Below are positions 45,301 to 53,559 of a stretch of 64,000 nucleotides of DNA, one piece after another; position 1 is the stretch's first letter; every line of letters starts with the position of its first letter. The translations under genes and the position numbers were made by a program. Source of the stretch: Fuerstiella sp041398845 (GTDB lineage: Bacteria; Planctomycetota; Planctomycetia; Planctomycetales; Planctomycetaceae); NCBI GenBank assembly GCA_041398845.1, contig JAWKTZ010000008.1, forward strand, positions 248,001 through 312,000. The letters run 5' to 3'. The notes below the pieces were generated by a model. It did not search any database. It was not told the DNA's origin and saw only the letters and a program-made list of their open reading frames with translations.

Positions 45301-45582
45301 TTTGTCTTGAAACGCGACGGAGCCATTGTTTCGGGCACGATGGACCGACTGGTGCTGGTCGTTCAGAATGGCAGGCCCGTGGCCGCCGATGTGATCGACT
45401 TCAAGACCGACCGGATCAGCGGTGACACAGGCGAATGGGTGAAGGCGAAGGTTCGCCAGTATGAATCTCAGTTGGCAGAATACCGAATCGCCGTACAAAC
45501 GTGTTTCGGCATCGCTCCGGACCGCATCTCCACTCGACTGCTCCTGCTGGAAGCCGACGCCGTGGTGCTGAGTCGCAAGTAA
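42397..45582 (+). CDS. AddA-like UvrD/RecB helicase with PD-(D/E)XK nuclease domain
   Basis: 1,061 residues from ATG 42397. Walker A RASAGSGKT lies at residues 6-14, with VLATTFTRKAAGEI (motif Ia), VCTLDSFFQQVARS, LLLDEFQDTSPDQW (motif II), FFCVGDPKQAIYGWRGG (motif III), RVMTVHQSKGLEFDIVVLPELD (motif V) and LLYVALTRAVHALHML (motif VI). The C-terminus (about 860-1,060) has GTLVHAWFE, then GTMDRLVLV, ADVIDFKTD and YESQLAEYR: a RecB-type nuclease with its Asp/Lys. It should resect double-strand breaks, but no AddB-type partner gene is adjacent. Confidence 0.88.
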   Translation: MYKLIRASAGSGKTFQLSGHFLRQLFQGHPPQTVLATTFTRKAAGEILGRVLLRMAAAAADREECQRLADFLAPVDVTQAKALDLLVSVTQQLHRMRVCTLDSFFQQVARSLTLELGLPPGWSIIDEHTDSELRQQATDAVLAQQMPRDAQRLMQMLAKGHSKRSVRDLIDETVQKFHELYLLTGSDAWHRIPHGHRLTLLELEHAVHEVLEQIPPEDKRVEKAVRSDMQRVRDRQWDALIDNGIAKRVFSGDLTYYRKPLPEGLTDAYVPLLTHAKAELLDVMAQQTKATHDLIQRFDREYSRLRSEHGWMSFGDVTRVLAAAEDAADGQRMNFRLDSTLKHLLLDEFQDTSPDQWKVLKRLALKIAASPEESSFFCVGDPKQAIYGWRGGVAEILDAVEVTMPVLESMALDQSRRSSMAVIETVNKVFQHLHLHDNLNDFTRPAFDWEQRFPTHSTVHNELPGFAVLQTSPQFAGDYAAERRIPYYHWVAESIRDLHRQCPGAEIGVLTRKNSTVARLVHELNVLGVPASEEGGTAPTDSPAVLAVLSLLHLASHPGCEVSRFHVATSPLAGVVELTTWTDDDAAAKTAAEIRNRLMDNGYGPTLQWLSESVRAHCNQRDIVRLQQVVAVGWQFDQSPSLNPAEFVRLLEGSRLSKSDSAPVRVMTVHQSKGLEFDIVVLPELDGRLFLTPNAAAGSSVAGEAPDRVCVWRSKAIRSLLPKELQQAFEQTMARDISEALCLLYVALTRAVHALHMLIPPSESGSIPASYAGVLVASLTNDKCAPADHVLYECGNHRWYDAIPEMTAEPQHTMAATADLLPQVSLAPMTERRRGLRREAPSRHEQTHLVLPEAARPSTSVRLSDEIDAAQDLDPKARGTLVHAWFEAIQWLDDGLPDARLLRSMAEGQFVPVHLAEPLLQNFFSFLSNPQTQAALSRTAFLKLANVTSFANNVMSGGAILRVENERPFVLKRDGAIVSGTMDRLVLVVQNGRPVAADVIDFKTDRISGDTGEWVKAKVRQYESQLAEYRIAVQTCFGIAPDRISTRLLLLEADAVVLSRK

Positions 45583-45620
45583 CGCAGTTTTTTGAGGACC
45601 GCTAAAAGTCGCTGATGAAA

Positions 45621-45649
45621 CGCTGATGACAAGCTGCTTTTCATCAGCG
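45621..45649 (+). terminator. possible hairpin after the AddA-like gene
   Basis: CGCTGATGA and TCATCAGCG form a 9-bp stem with an 11-base loop, 38 bases after the stop. No long T-run follows, so termination is uncertain. Confidence 0.35.
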
Positions 45650-45716
45650 TCTTATTAGCGTAAATCAGCGGTCCACTGTCCTCTGTCCCCGGTTTCCCTT
45701 TCGAAGTGCTTCTCTG

Positions 45717-48700
45717 ATGTCTCTCCCTGCTTTCAGCGTCCGCAACTCGGTGCTGGTCAACATGCTGATGCTGGTCATTCTGACGGCCGGCGTCATTTTT
45801 GCTATTACTCTGCAGCGTGAGATGTTTCCGGAATCACGGCCGGACAAGCTCATGGTGTCGGCCGTTTATCCGGGAGTTCAGCCGGAAGATGTCGAGAAGG
45901 CGGTGACCATCAAAATTGAAGAAGCGCTGCGAGGCGTGGAAGGGATTGAAAAAGTCGAATCGCAGGTCGCCGAGGGCATCAGCTTCACAACCCTGACTCT
46001 GGCTCAGTCCGTCAGCGATGTGGATGTGATGCTGCAGGAAATCCGCAACGAAGTCGATTCCATTCAGGATATGCCGGACGATGTGGAAAAAATCAGTCTG
46101 AAGAAAGTGGAACCGGAACTGCCGGTGATCTCCATCGCCGTCTACGGAGACGAAACGGAAGCCGCTCTGAAACAGACGGCAAGGTCGCTGCGGGATGAGT
46201 TACTGAAGCTGCCAGGCGTCAGTCGTGTGGTGATCAACGGAATTCGTGATGACGAAATCTATGTCGATGTGCGTCCCGACAAGCTGCTCGAATACGACAT
46301 CACGTTTGAAGAAATTGCTGCGGCCATTCGGCGGGAGAATATTGACATCAGCGGAGGCCAGTTGAAAGGCGACCGCAGCAGTGTGGCCGTGCGAACTCTG
46401 GGAGAACAGCAGCAGGCCATTCAACTGGAAGACATCGTCGTCAGGTCTCAGCCGGACGGCAGCCGGATTCTGCTGCGGGATGTGGCTGATCTGACAGACG
46501 GCTTTGTCGATTCGGATCTGGTGGCGCTGTTCAACGGCAAGCCATCGGTCAACTGCGTGATCTTCAAGGGCAAAGGAGAAGATGCCGTACAGATCTCGTC
46601 GGTCGTGAAGACCTATGTGGCGGCTCGCAGTGGTGAGCCGTATACCGGTCCGTCGTTGGCCTTGTCGAAGCTGTATGCCGCCATCGGGCGACCGAATCTG
46701 CACACGATTTACGAACGAGCCAGATTGACTCCTTTTCCAACGGCGTACCAGTTTCGGCTGCACACCGATATTGCTCGGTTTGTCGAAGGTCGTCTGGATC
46801 TGATGACTCGCAACGGTGGCTGGGGACTGGTGCTGGTGCTGATTTCTCTGAATCTGTTTTTGAACTGGCGAGTGGCATTGTGGGCAGCGGTCGGACTGGT
46901 GGTTTCGTTCATGGGCACGTTTGCCGTGATGTGGACTCTGGGAGCCACGGTGAATCTGCTGTCGATGTTCGGGCTGATTGTGGTGCTGGGAATCATCGTC
47001 GACGACGCCATTGTGATTGGGGAAAACATCTATCGGCATGTGGAAGAAGGGATGCCTCCGATGCGGGCCGCGATCACCGGTGCCGAAGAGGTCATGTGGC
47101 CGGTGATCGTCGCGGTCACGACCACGATCGGAGCCTTCGCGCCGCTGTTTTTTATTCAGGGGCAGATCGGCGACTTCATGGCTCAGTTGCCGCTGGTGGT
47201 CATCGCTGCTTTGTCCATTTCGCTGCTGGAAGCACTGGTGATTCTGCCAGCTCACCTGCGTCACCTGCCACCGGTGCGGCGGAAAGCGGCCGCCGAAGGA
47301 CAGACCGGTCGGCCTCACGGCCTGGCCGGCGTCAAGGACTTCGTCATGACACGTTTTCTGCAGCGACCCTACGAAGCGTTGCTGAAAGTGTGTCTGCGCT
47401 GGAGGTACGTCACGGTGGCCGTGGTGTCTGGCGGGTGCATAATGGCGGCGGGCATGCTGGCCGGCGGTATCGTGAAGTGGCAGTTTATTCAGGATATGGA
47501 CAGCGAAAGCGTCATCTGCGCTCTGGAAATGCCGATTGGCACGTCAACCGCTCGTCTGCAGGAAGAACTTCAGAAGCTGACAGACTTCATTGTGGATGAA
47601 GGCCGTTTCCCGGAAATCGTCAACGTGCAGACAATTGCCGGTCGACAGTATGACGTGACGGGAGCAGGTTCGGTGGGGTTTGATGATCAGAGTCATCTGG
47701 GTCAGTTGATCGTCGAAATCTGCCCGGCCGAAGAACGAACTCGTTCCAGCAAGCAACTGGTCAATGCGCTGCGTGAGTATTCGGAAACACAGTTGTCCGG
47801 CGTGAACAGCGTGCGCTGGGAAGCCATGACCGGCGGGCCGGGCGGAAACGATCTGGAAATCAGTGTCTCAGGAGTTTCCAATCAGGATCTGCCGAAAGTC
47901 ATCAGTGAACTGAAACAGATTGCGGGCAGCCTTGACGGAGTCTATGACCTTGACGACAACCTGGACATTGGCAAGAAGGAACTGCGGCTGAGGCTGCGTG
48001 ATTCGGCAACGGCCAGTGGCATGACATCGGCCGGACTGGGCATGTATGTTCGCGGCGCTTTGTTTGGCCAGGAAGCCCGGCGGATTACCCGCAACCGGGA
48101 AGACGTGCGCACGATGGTTCGGTATCCGGAATCGTTCCGTGACAGCACGTGGAACGTGGAATCCATGTGGATCCCGGCCGGAGTCGGCGGACTTCCCGGC
48201 CAGCGCAAGTGGCTGCCGATCTCCGAAGTGGCGGAAGTGGAAATGGGCATCGGATATTCCACGATTACTCGATATCAGCAGACACGTTCGGCCAAAGTCG
48301 TCGGCTCTGTCGATGATGTGCGCGTTTCCACATCCGAAGTGGTGGACACAATCAAGCAGCGTGCTGAGGCCGAGATTCTGCCTCGTTACCCGAATGTTGA
48401 ACTGCAGTATCTGGGGCAGGCCGAAGAAATGCGGAAGAGCTTTTCGTCACTGAAGATCGCCTTTCCGATTGCGTTTCTGATTATCTACGGGATGCTGGCG
48501 GGGCTGTTTCATTCGTACACTCAGCCGCTGGTGGTCATGGCCGCCATTCCCTTCGGCTTTCTCGGAGCCGTCCTGGGACACTGGGTGACGGGTGAAACAT
48601 TTACCATGCTGAGCGCCATCGGACTGGTGGCTTTGGCGGGGATTGTCGTCAACGATTCACTGGTTCTGGTGGACTTCATCAACCGGCGTGTGGAGGAAGG

Positions 48701-48974
48701 ACTGTCGGTCCGGGATGCGAGTGTGGACGGTGCCAAGAAGCGTCTTCGAGCCATCCTGCTCACAACGCTGACCACGGCGTCCGGCCTGTTGCCACTGATG
48801 TTTGAAACCAGCTTTCAGGCTCGATTTCTGATTCCGATGGCCGTGACGTTGACGTTTGGTCTGTTGTTTGCCACAGGGTTAACTCTGTTGCTGGTTCCCT
48901 GCCTGAATCTCATTCGCAACGACCTGATGGTGGGGCTGCTGCATCTGCGGGCAGACCAGGATCGCTCCGCCTGA
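45717..48974 (+). CDS. RND-family efflux permease (AcrB type)
   Basis: 1,085 residues from ATG 45717. The first helix (VLVNMLMLVILTAGVIFAI) is followed by the porter-domain opening REMFPESRPDKLMVSAVYPGVQPEDVEKAVTIKIEEAL, characteristic of the HAE/AcrB group. The proton-relay helix has VVLGIIVDDAIVIGENI with the Asp pair. The second half mirrors the first (FPIAFLIIYGMLAGLFHSYTQPLVVMAAIPFGFLGAVLGHWVTG, VVNDSLVLVDFINRRVEEG). Twelve membrane segments and two periplasmic loops are expected. No membrane-fusion or outer-membrane partner is adjacent, so these must be elsewhere. Substrate unknown. Confidence 0.93.
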   Translation: MSLPAFSVRNSVLVNMLMLVILTAGVIFAITLQREMFPESRPDKLMVSAVYPGVQPEDVEKAVTIKIEEALRGVEGIEKVESQVAEGISFTTLTLAQSVSDVDVMLQEIRNEVDSIQDMPDDVEKISLKKVEPELPVISIAVYGDETEAALKQTARSLRDELLKLPGVSRVVINGIRDDEIYVDVRPDKLLEYDITFEEIAAAIRRENIDISGGQLKGDRSSVAVRTLGEQQQAIQLEDIVVRSQPDGSRILLRDVADLTDGFVDSDLVALFNGKPSVNCVIFKGKGEDAVQISSVVKTYVAARSGEPYTGPSLALSKLYAAIGRPNLHTIYERARLTPFPTAYQFRLHTDIARFVEGRLDLMTRNGGWGLVLVLISLNLFLNWRVALWAAVGLVVSFMGTFAVMWTLGATVNLLSMFGLIVVLGIIVDDAIVIGENIYRHVEEGMPPMRAAITGAEEVMWPVIVAVTTTIGAFAPLFFIQGQIGDFMAQLPLVVIAALSISLLEALVILPAHLRHLPPVRRKAAAEGQTGRPHGLAGVKDFVMTRFLQRPYEALLKVCLRWRYVTVAVVSGGCIMAAGMLAGGIVKWQFIQDMDSESVICALEMPIGTSTARLQEELQKLTDFIVDEGRFPEIVNVQTIAGRQYDVTGAGSVGFDDQSHLGQLIVEICPAEERTRSSKQLVNALREYSETQLSGVNSVRWEAMTGGPGGNDLEISVSGVSNQDLPKVISELKQIAGSLDGVYDLDDNLDIGKKELRLRLRDSATASGMTSAGLGMYVRGALFGQEARRITRNREDVRTMVRYPESFRDSTWNVESMWIPAGVGGLPGQRKWLPISEVAEVEMGIGYSTITRYQQTRSAKVVGSVDDVRVSTSEVVDTIKQRAEAEILPRYPNVELQYLGQAEEMRKSFSSLKIAFPIAFLIIYGMLAGLFHSYTQPLVVMAAIPFGFLGAVLGHWVTGETFTMLSAIGLVALAGIVVNDSLVLVDFINRRVEEGLSVRDASVDGAKKRLRAILLTTLTTASGLLPLMFETSFQARFLIPMAVTLTFGLLFATGLTLLLVPCLNLIRNDLMVGLLHLRADQDRSA

Positions 48975-49291
48975 CCGGATTCCCGGTTTTTCAATGTCAT
49001 CTCGCCCCAAACCGGCCTGGGCGACCGATTTCTGCTTGACCGTCCGATTTACCGGGCTTTAGGATGGAAAGTCAGGCTGTTCTGATCAGGCGACTGTGTC
49101 CGGAGGAACCGTCTGGGAAGTCGAAGACACGGGGTTCTCGAAGAAAAAGCCTGAAGAATCAGACATTGAGGGATGATGATCAGTGATTTCGAGCGAATCG
49201 CCGATTGATTGAAAACCTATTGTTTTGTCGTGAGAATGTCGTACGGATCACAGACCCGTGTTCAGGCCGGTTTGCCGTTGCGAGGAATACT
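48975..49291. other. intergenic, nothing recognised
   Basis: 317 bp with no supported gene. AGGA at 49283-49286 serves as ribosome-binding site of the next gene. Confidence 0.4.
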
Positions 49292-50254
49292 ATGAGCACC
49301 CTTGGCAAAGTCTGTCTTGTTCTCACCCTGCTGCTGATGCTGCTGGCGATGGCTCCGATTCCGTCGCCATGGGGAGGATGGACTCCACGACTGCTGGTCA
49401 TTCACAACCAGTGGTCTGAAAAACTGCGTGACGCCAAAAAGAAGGCTGGCGACGCCATTCTTGCTCATCGCCAGGCTCGACAGGAACTGGAACTTGTCAC
49501 TGCCAACGTGAAAGGCGTGACTCTGGGCTGGGATCGGTACTGGACTGTACCGGCTCGAGGTCAGAACGCCGACCCGACGACTCCGACCATCGCCAGACAG
49601 AACGACCACCTGTTTGTTCGCAATATTGCATTGGAGAAGCCTGCCTTTACGGATGACTCCAATCAGAATCAGTTTGCCGATCCGATCGTTCATGCCTTTT
49701 ACGGTGGCCCCGAAGGCTTCACCTATGCCGGAGAATTTCGCGCCATCAACGTCGCTCCTCAACAGGCAGAACTGGAACCTGTGCATGCTCTGGAACCCGG
49801 GGAAGCCGATGCATGGGACGTCAATGCCACATGGCGGCTGCGAATGATGATTCCGGCAGGTCTGCGAGCCAGCGTGGACGATCTGTATCACCACAAACGA
49901 CGAACGTTTGAACTCGCGGAACAAACACGGACCAACATTCAACGACAGCGGGACCTTCAGACCGCTGCTCAGGAAGCATTGGCGGTGCGTCAGGGAGAAC
50001 TGCTGGGCAATCCCGCCGGGCCCGACATTCCTCAGTCTCCGGAATTCAAACTGGGGCTGTTGAAGGTGAACGAAGACGTTGAAGAAGAACGAAATCAACT
50101 GCTGCTGGAACTGGATGCATTGCGTCGCGAAATCAACCTCGCTGTTCAGGAACGCAGCAATCGCCTGGAAAAGATGCAGCAGCGAGTCAGTCGGCTGCCC
50201 GGATCCAAGTCTCAGTTTGCCAAAGCCAGCGGTCAGGCAGGTTCCGCCGAATAG
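49292..50254 (+). CDS. membrane-anchored coiled-coil protein
   Basis: 320 residues from ATG 49292 after GAGGA. One membrane helix lies at residues 8-24 (CLVLTLLLMLLAMAPI). A helical segment follows (RDAKKKAGDAILAHRQARQELELV), then a compact beta-rich middle (VTLGWDRYWTVPARG, FYGGPEGFTYAGEFRAINVAPQ), and two long coiled coils (about 195-225 and 255-300). It probably acts in the periplasm, anchored in the inner membrane. No family recognised. Confidence 0.75.
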   Translation: MSTLGKVCLVLTLLLMLLAMAPIPSPWGGWTPRLLVIHNQWSEKLRDAKKKAGDAILAHRQARQELELVTANVKGVTLGWDRYWTVPARGQNADPTTPTIARQNDHLFVRNIALEKPAFTDDSNQNQFADPIVHAFYGGPEGFTYAGEFRAINVAPQQAELEPVHALEPGEADAWDVNATWRLRMMIPAGLRASVDDLYHHKRRTFELAEQTRTNIQRQRDLQTAAQEALAVRQGELLGNPAGPDIPQSPEFKLGLLKVNEDVEEERNQLLLELDALRREINLAVQERSNRLEKMQQRVSRLPGSKSQFAKASGQAGSAE

Positions 50255-50906
50255 CAGCACTCATCAGCGTTCGGACCAAATCCGACGTTGGGCACGAAAT
50301 CCAGTAGAGCCTGAACGACGGCCAGCCGATCAATCCACTTAGCGAAGGAATCCCTGATTCCAGGCTGCGTCAGTCTGTGCGACTTCGGGAGATTGACGAT
50401 ATCAGACAACCGGGATTTACCCCGACGGAGGTCTCAATTCAATCGTGTAGGCCCGGACCAGCGATGAGTGCTCGCTGAAGCGAGACTCGGTCTTCGCCTG
50501 ACTCACTGCGTTTCCACCGTCGCAGTATCCCAGCCGTCTGACAAACAAAGGCCGTCAGGAAGAAATTCCTGACGGCCTTTTTTGTTGACGGCCGCCGCTA
50601 CGTTGCGCAGCAGTCAGAGAGGGGCACAGGTTGCCGTTCAGGCTCCCTGTATGGCGCAGTCCTGGGAAACCGTGATGGGACGTTCTGTTCACGGACAGCG
50701 CCGTTCGTGGATCGTTGCTTATATCACAGTTTCCCATCGCTGCGCGACACACCTTCTTTGAAGGTGTGCCACACCGTGGCTGGGGCTTCCAGCCCCGGCG
50801 ATTCACTGACATGGCGACTGAAAGCCACCGCCATGTTGCCACATGCCCTTTCATGGCGACGATATCAGCGAGCTTTCGGGTGCCAATGAGGATGCTCTCA
50901 CAGCGA
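50255..50906. other. intergenic between convergent genes
   Basis: 652 bp containing the terminator at 50547-50584 and two small hairpins: ACACCTTC-TTT-GAAGGTGT near 50750-50768, and TGGGGCTTCCAGCCCCGG near 50781-50798. No gene supported. Confidence 0.5.
50547..50584 (+). terminator. strong intrinsic terminator
   Basis: AAAGGCCGTCAGGAA and TTCCTGACGGCCTTT form a perfect 15-bp stem with a GAAA loop, followed by further Ts. Symmetric A/T flanks allow use from both strands, so it may serve both the + strand gene and rpoN on the - strand. Confidence 0.85.
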
Positions 50907-52421
50907 TCAGTATTCGCGCCGCTGCCGTGAGCTGGGGATGCCCATCTGTTTGCGGTACTTGGTGATTGTGCGGCGAGCCAGTGTCAGGCCCTGATCGGCC
51001 AGAGCATCCACGAGCGCATCGTCGCTGAGTGGTTTGGCCTTGTCTTCGCCATCGATGAGTTCCTGCAGCTTGATGCGAATGGTGTCCCAGGCCACCTCTT
51101 CACCGTTGGCCGCCTGAGTTCCTCCGCCGAAAAATCGTTTCAGCGGAAACAGGCCACGCGGCGTCTGAATCCATTTTTCGTCGACGGCTCGTGAGACCGT
51201 CGTCACATGAACGCCCACGCGATCCGCAATCTGCTGCATCTTCAGCGGCGAAATGTGTTCCGGCCCCTTGTCCAGAAATTCGCTCTGGTGATCGATGATT
51301 TCCTGAGCCACCTTTTTGACGGTGCTGTAACGCTGTTCGATGGATTCAATCAGCCAGCGAGCGGATTCGACCTTCTTTTTGATCCATTCCCGCGTTTCGG
51401 CGGTGGGATTTTCCTTGAGCATTTTGGCGTAGCGGGGACTGATCCGCAGTTCGGGAATGTATTCATCCAGCAGCCGCACGACATATTTGTCGTGGTCGTC
51501 TTTTTCCACGGCCAGATCCGGAGTCACTCGCTGAACAGGTCGCTGTTCGAAGCCTCGCCCGGGGTACGGATTCAGCGTCTGAATCTGCTCGATCCCGACT
51601 TTAATCATATCGATACTGTACCCGGTCGCCTTTTGAATAATGGGTAAACGGTTGTAGGCAATGTCTTCCAGATGGTCACGCACCAGCACGCGCATGACTT
51701 CGTGAAAGGGCATACTGTCGGTAATCTGCAGCAGCAGCATTTCGCTGTGATCACGTGCTCCGACCCCCGGCGGATCCAGTTGCTGAATCAGCTTCAGTAC
51801 ATCTTCGGCCTGTTCGTTCGACACGTTTTCGTCGTAAACGCGATTGAACTGCTGGCAGATTTCGGCCAGCAGGCTCTGCAGTCGACCGTTGTGATCAAGG
51901 TGTTGAATCAGGTATTCACCAAACTGCCGCAGCGGAGGTTCGACGGAATTGAAGCTGAACTGCTCCAGCAGGTATTCGTGCAGTGACTGTGGTCGGGCCG
52001 TCATATTGGCCATGACGTCGTGCTGGTAGTCACCGCTGTCGGAAATCTGGTTGGCCGATGGCGACGCGCTGCCGAAACTGACATTGTCTTCGGGCCATTC
52101 CGACGATATCTCCAGCAGGCGTTCGAAATCCGATTCGTTGTTCTTTTCGTTTTCCGTGACCAGTTCGCGCTGGTCCAGATCTTTGTTGAGTTCGCGAGCT
52201 TCACGGGGATCATCGGATCTGCGGATTTCGTCCGCTTCGGGCGTTGGAGCATCGCGGTCATTTTCGACGCGTTCCAGAGTGACGTTTTCGATCAGCTCCT
52301 GTTCGATACGTTCATTCAGCGCCATCATGTTCAGTTGCAGAATCTCCATCGACTGGATCATCCGCGGGGCCAGCTTCATCTGCTGGCTCATCTTCATCTG
52401 CTGAGAGATATTCAGATGCAT
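50907..52421 (-). CDS. rpoN: RNA polymerase sigma-54 factor
   Basis: 504 residues from ATG 52421. The Gln/Leu-rich activator-interacting region is MKLAPRMIQSMEILQLNMMALNERIEQELIEN. An acidic linker follows (55-135). The core-binding region has LIQQLDPPGVGARDHSEMLLLQI and TLNPYPGRGF. The DNA-binding part has MQQIADRVGVHVTTVSRAVDEKWIQTPRGLFPLKRFF, and the RpoN box LARRTITKYRKQMGIPSSRQRR lies at the end. It directs transcription from -24/-12 promoters with enhancer-binding ATPases. It lies downstream of recR on the same strand. Confidence 0.95.
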   Translation of the reverse strand: MHLNISQQMKMSQQMKLAPRMIQSMEILQLNMMALNERIEQELIENVTLERVENDRDAPTPEADEIRRSDDPREARELNKDLDQRELVTENEKNNESDFERLLEISSEWPEDNVSFGSASPSANQISDSGDYQHDVMANMTARPQSLHEYLLEQFSFNSVEPPLRQFGEYLIQHLDHNGRLQSLLAEICQQFNRVYDENVSNEQAEDVLKLIQQLDPPGVGARDHSEMLLLQITDSMPFHEVMRVLVRDHLEDIAYNRLPIIQKATGYSIDMIKVGIEQIQTLNPYPGRGFEQRPVQRVTPDLAVEKDDHDKYVVRLLDEYIPELRISPRYAKMLKENPTAETREWIKKKVESARWLIESIEQRYSTVKKVAQEIIDHQSEFLDKGPEHISPLKMQQIADRVGVHVTTVSRAVDEKWIQTPRGLFPLKRFFGGGTQAANGEEVAWDTIRIKLQELIDGEDKAKPLSDDALVDALADQGLTLARRTITKYRKQMGIPSSRQRREY

Positions 52422-52471
52422 AACACAAAGTTGTCCTGAAAATCACAGGTCCTGATGGTTAAGGGAGGAGC

Positions 52472-53098
52472 TTAAAACGACTGCCGACCACGCAATGCGT
52501 CGGCCAGCATTTCACGATTGGCAAATTCCAGTACGCTGCCCGACGCAATGCCGCGTGCCAGCCGAGTAATCTTCACATCGTCATTCTCCAGAATGTTGGT
52601 GATAAACAGCGCCGTCCCGTCTCCTTCCAGAGTCGGATTCGTTGCCATCACGATTTCCCGGATGCCATCACGGCGGACTCGTTTTACAAGCTGCTGGATG
52701 GTCAGATCTTCCGGACCGATTCCTTCCAGAGGAGCAATTCGTCCGCCCAGAACATGGTAGCGTCCCGTGAATGCTCCACTGGATTCCAGCGCCACCACAT
52801 CTTTGGGCTGTTCCACAATGCACACCACATCGGAATCCCGTTTCGGGTCCAGACACAGTCGGCAGATGTCGGATTCCGTCAGATTAAAGCAGACACTGCA
52901 GCGCTTGACGGAGGTCTTCACGTCGCGAATCGCATCGGCCAGCGCATTCGCATCGCTGCTGTTGCAGGACAGAATATAATTGGCCAGCCGTTCCGCCGAT
53001 TTGCGGCCGATCCCCGGCAGTCGATTGAATTCATCGATGAGCCGAGCCACGCAGCGACCATACGGATGATCTGAATCATCTACTTTCATTCCCGCCAT
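52472..53098 (-). CDS. recR: recombination protein RecR
   Basis: 208 residues from ATG 53098. Helix-hairpin-helix RLPGIGRKSAERLA; zinc finger CSVCFNLTESDICRLC; Toprim domain VCIVEQPKDVVALESSGAFTGRYHVLGGRIAPLEGIGPEDL, then EIVMATNPTLEGDGTALFI; C-terminal ARGIASGSVLEFANREMLADALRGR. It loads RecA at gaps together with RecO/RecF. The dnaX-ybaB-recR order is a conserved bacterial cluster. The eight N-terminal residues before HPYGRCVARLI are an extension; an internal start is possible. Confidence 0.95.
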   Translation of the reverse strand: MAGMKVDDSDHPYGRCVARLIDEFNRLPGIGRKSAERLANYILSCNSSDANALADAIRDVKTSVKRCSVCFNLTESDICRLCLDPKRDSDVVCIVEQPKDVVALESSGAFTGRYHVLGGRIAPLEGIGPEDLTIQQLVKRVRRDGIREIVMATNPTLEGDGTALFITNILENDDVKITRLARGIASGSVLEFANREMLADALRGRQSF

Positions 53099-53136
53099 CC
53101 CTGAGCCTCCTGTGTTATCCGGGCGCTGTCAAACTG

Positions 53137-53499
53137 CTATTCACCGCTGCCGATTCCGAATCTGGACAACGCATCGCCAAGTCCGGGGATGTCCAGTCCG
53201 CCGGCCACTTCTGACATGGCCTCAGCCGCCGCATCTCTGGCCTTCTGCAACGCCTGATTGGTGGCTGCGGCGACCAGCTCTTCCAGCATTTCGCGATCCT
53301 GACTGTCGACCAGAGACTGTTCGATGTGGACGGCCGTGATCTTCATGTCGCCGCTGGCAATAACGCGAACCATTTCGCCGCCCGCACTGCCTTCGACTCG
53401 CACGTCTGTCATTCTGGCTTTGGCTTCGGCCATGCGGCTCTGCATCTGCTGAGCCTGCTGCATCATGCTTCCCAGGTTTTTCAGTTTGTCAAACATCAC
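53137..53499 (-). CDS. ybaB: YbaB/EbfC-family nucleoid-associated protein
   Basis: 120 residues from ATG 53499. MMFDKLKNLGSMMQQAQQMQSRMAEAKARM is the N-terminal helix, and GSAGGEMVRVIASGDMKITAVHIEQSLVD is the beta region of the dimeric YbaB fold. LEELVAAATNQALQKARDAAAEAM closes the domain. It binds DNA as a dimer. It stands between dnaX and recR, the usual order. Confidence 0.93.
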   Translation of the reverse strand: MMFDKLKNLGSMMQQAQQMQSRMAEAKARMTDVRVEGSAGGEMVRVIASGDMKITAVHIEQSLVDSQDREMLEELVAAATNQALQKARDAAAEAMSEVAGGLDIPGLGDALSRFGIGSGE

Positions 53500-53559
53500 A
53501 CTTCCTTCAGGTCGAAATCTGCGAGCTGCGACGCATGAAGAATGCGGGTGGTCTCGCGT

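Noticed and set aside
46200..47318. 372-residue minus-strand frame opposite the RND permease
   Set aside because: His/Arg/Gln-rich shadow of a strongly conserved permease.
49262..50260. 332-residue minus-strand frame opposite the coiled-coil protein
   Set aside because: The + strand has a ribosome-binding site, membrane anchor and coiled coils; the - frame is Phe/Cys-rich without motifs.
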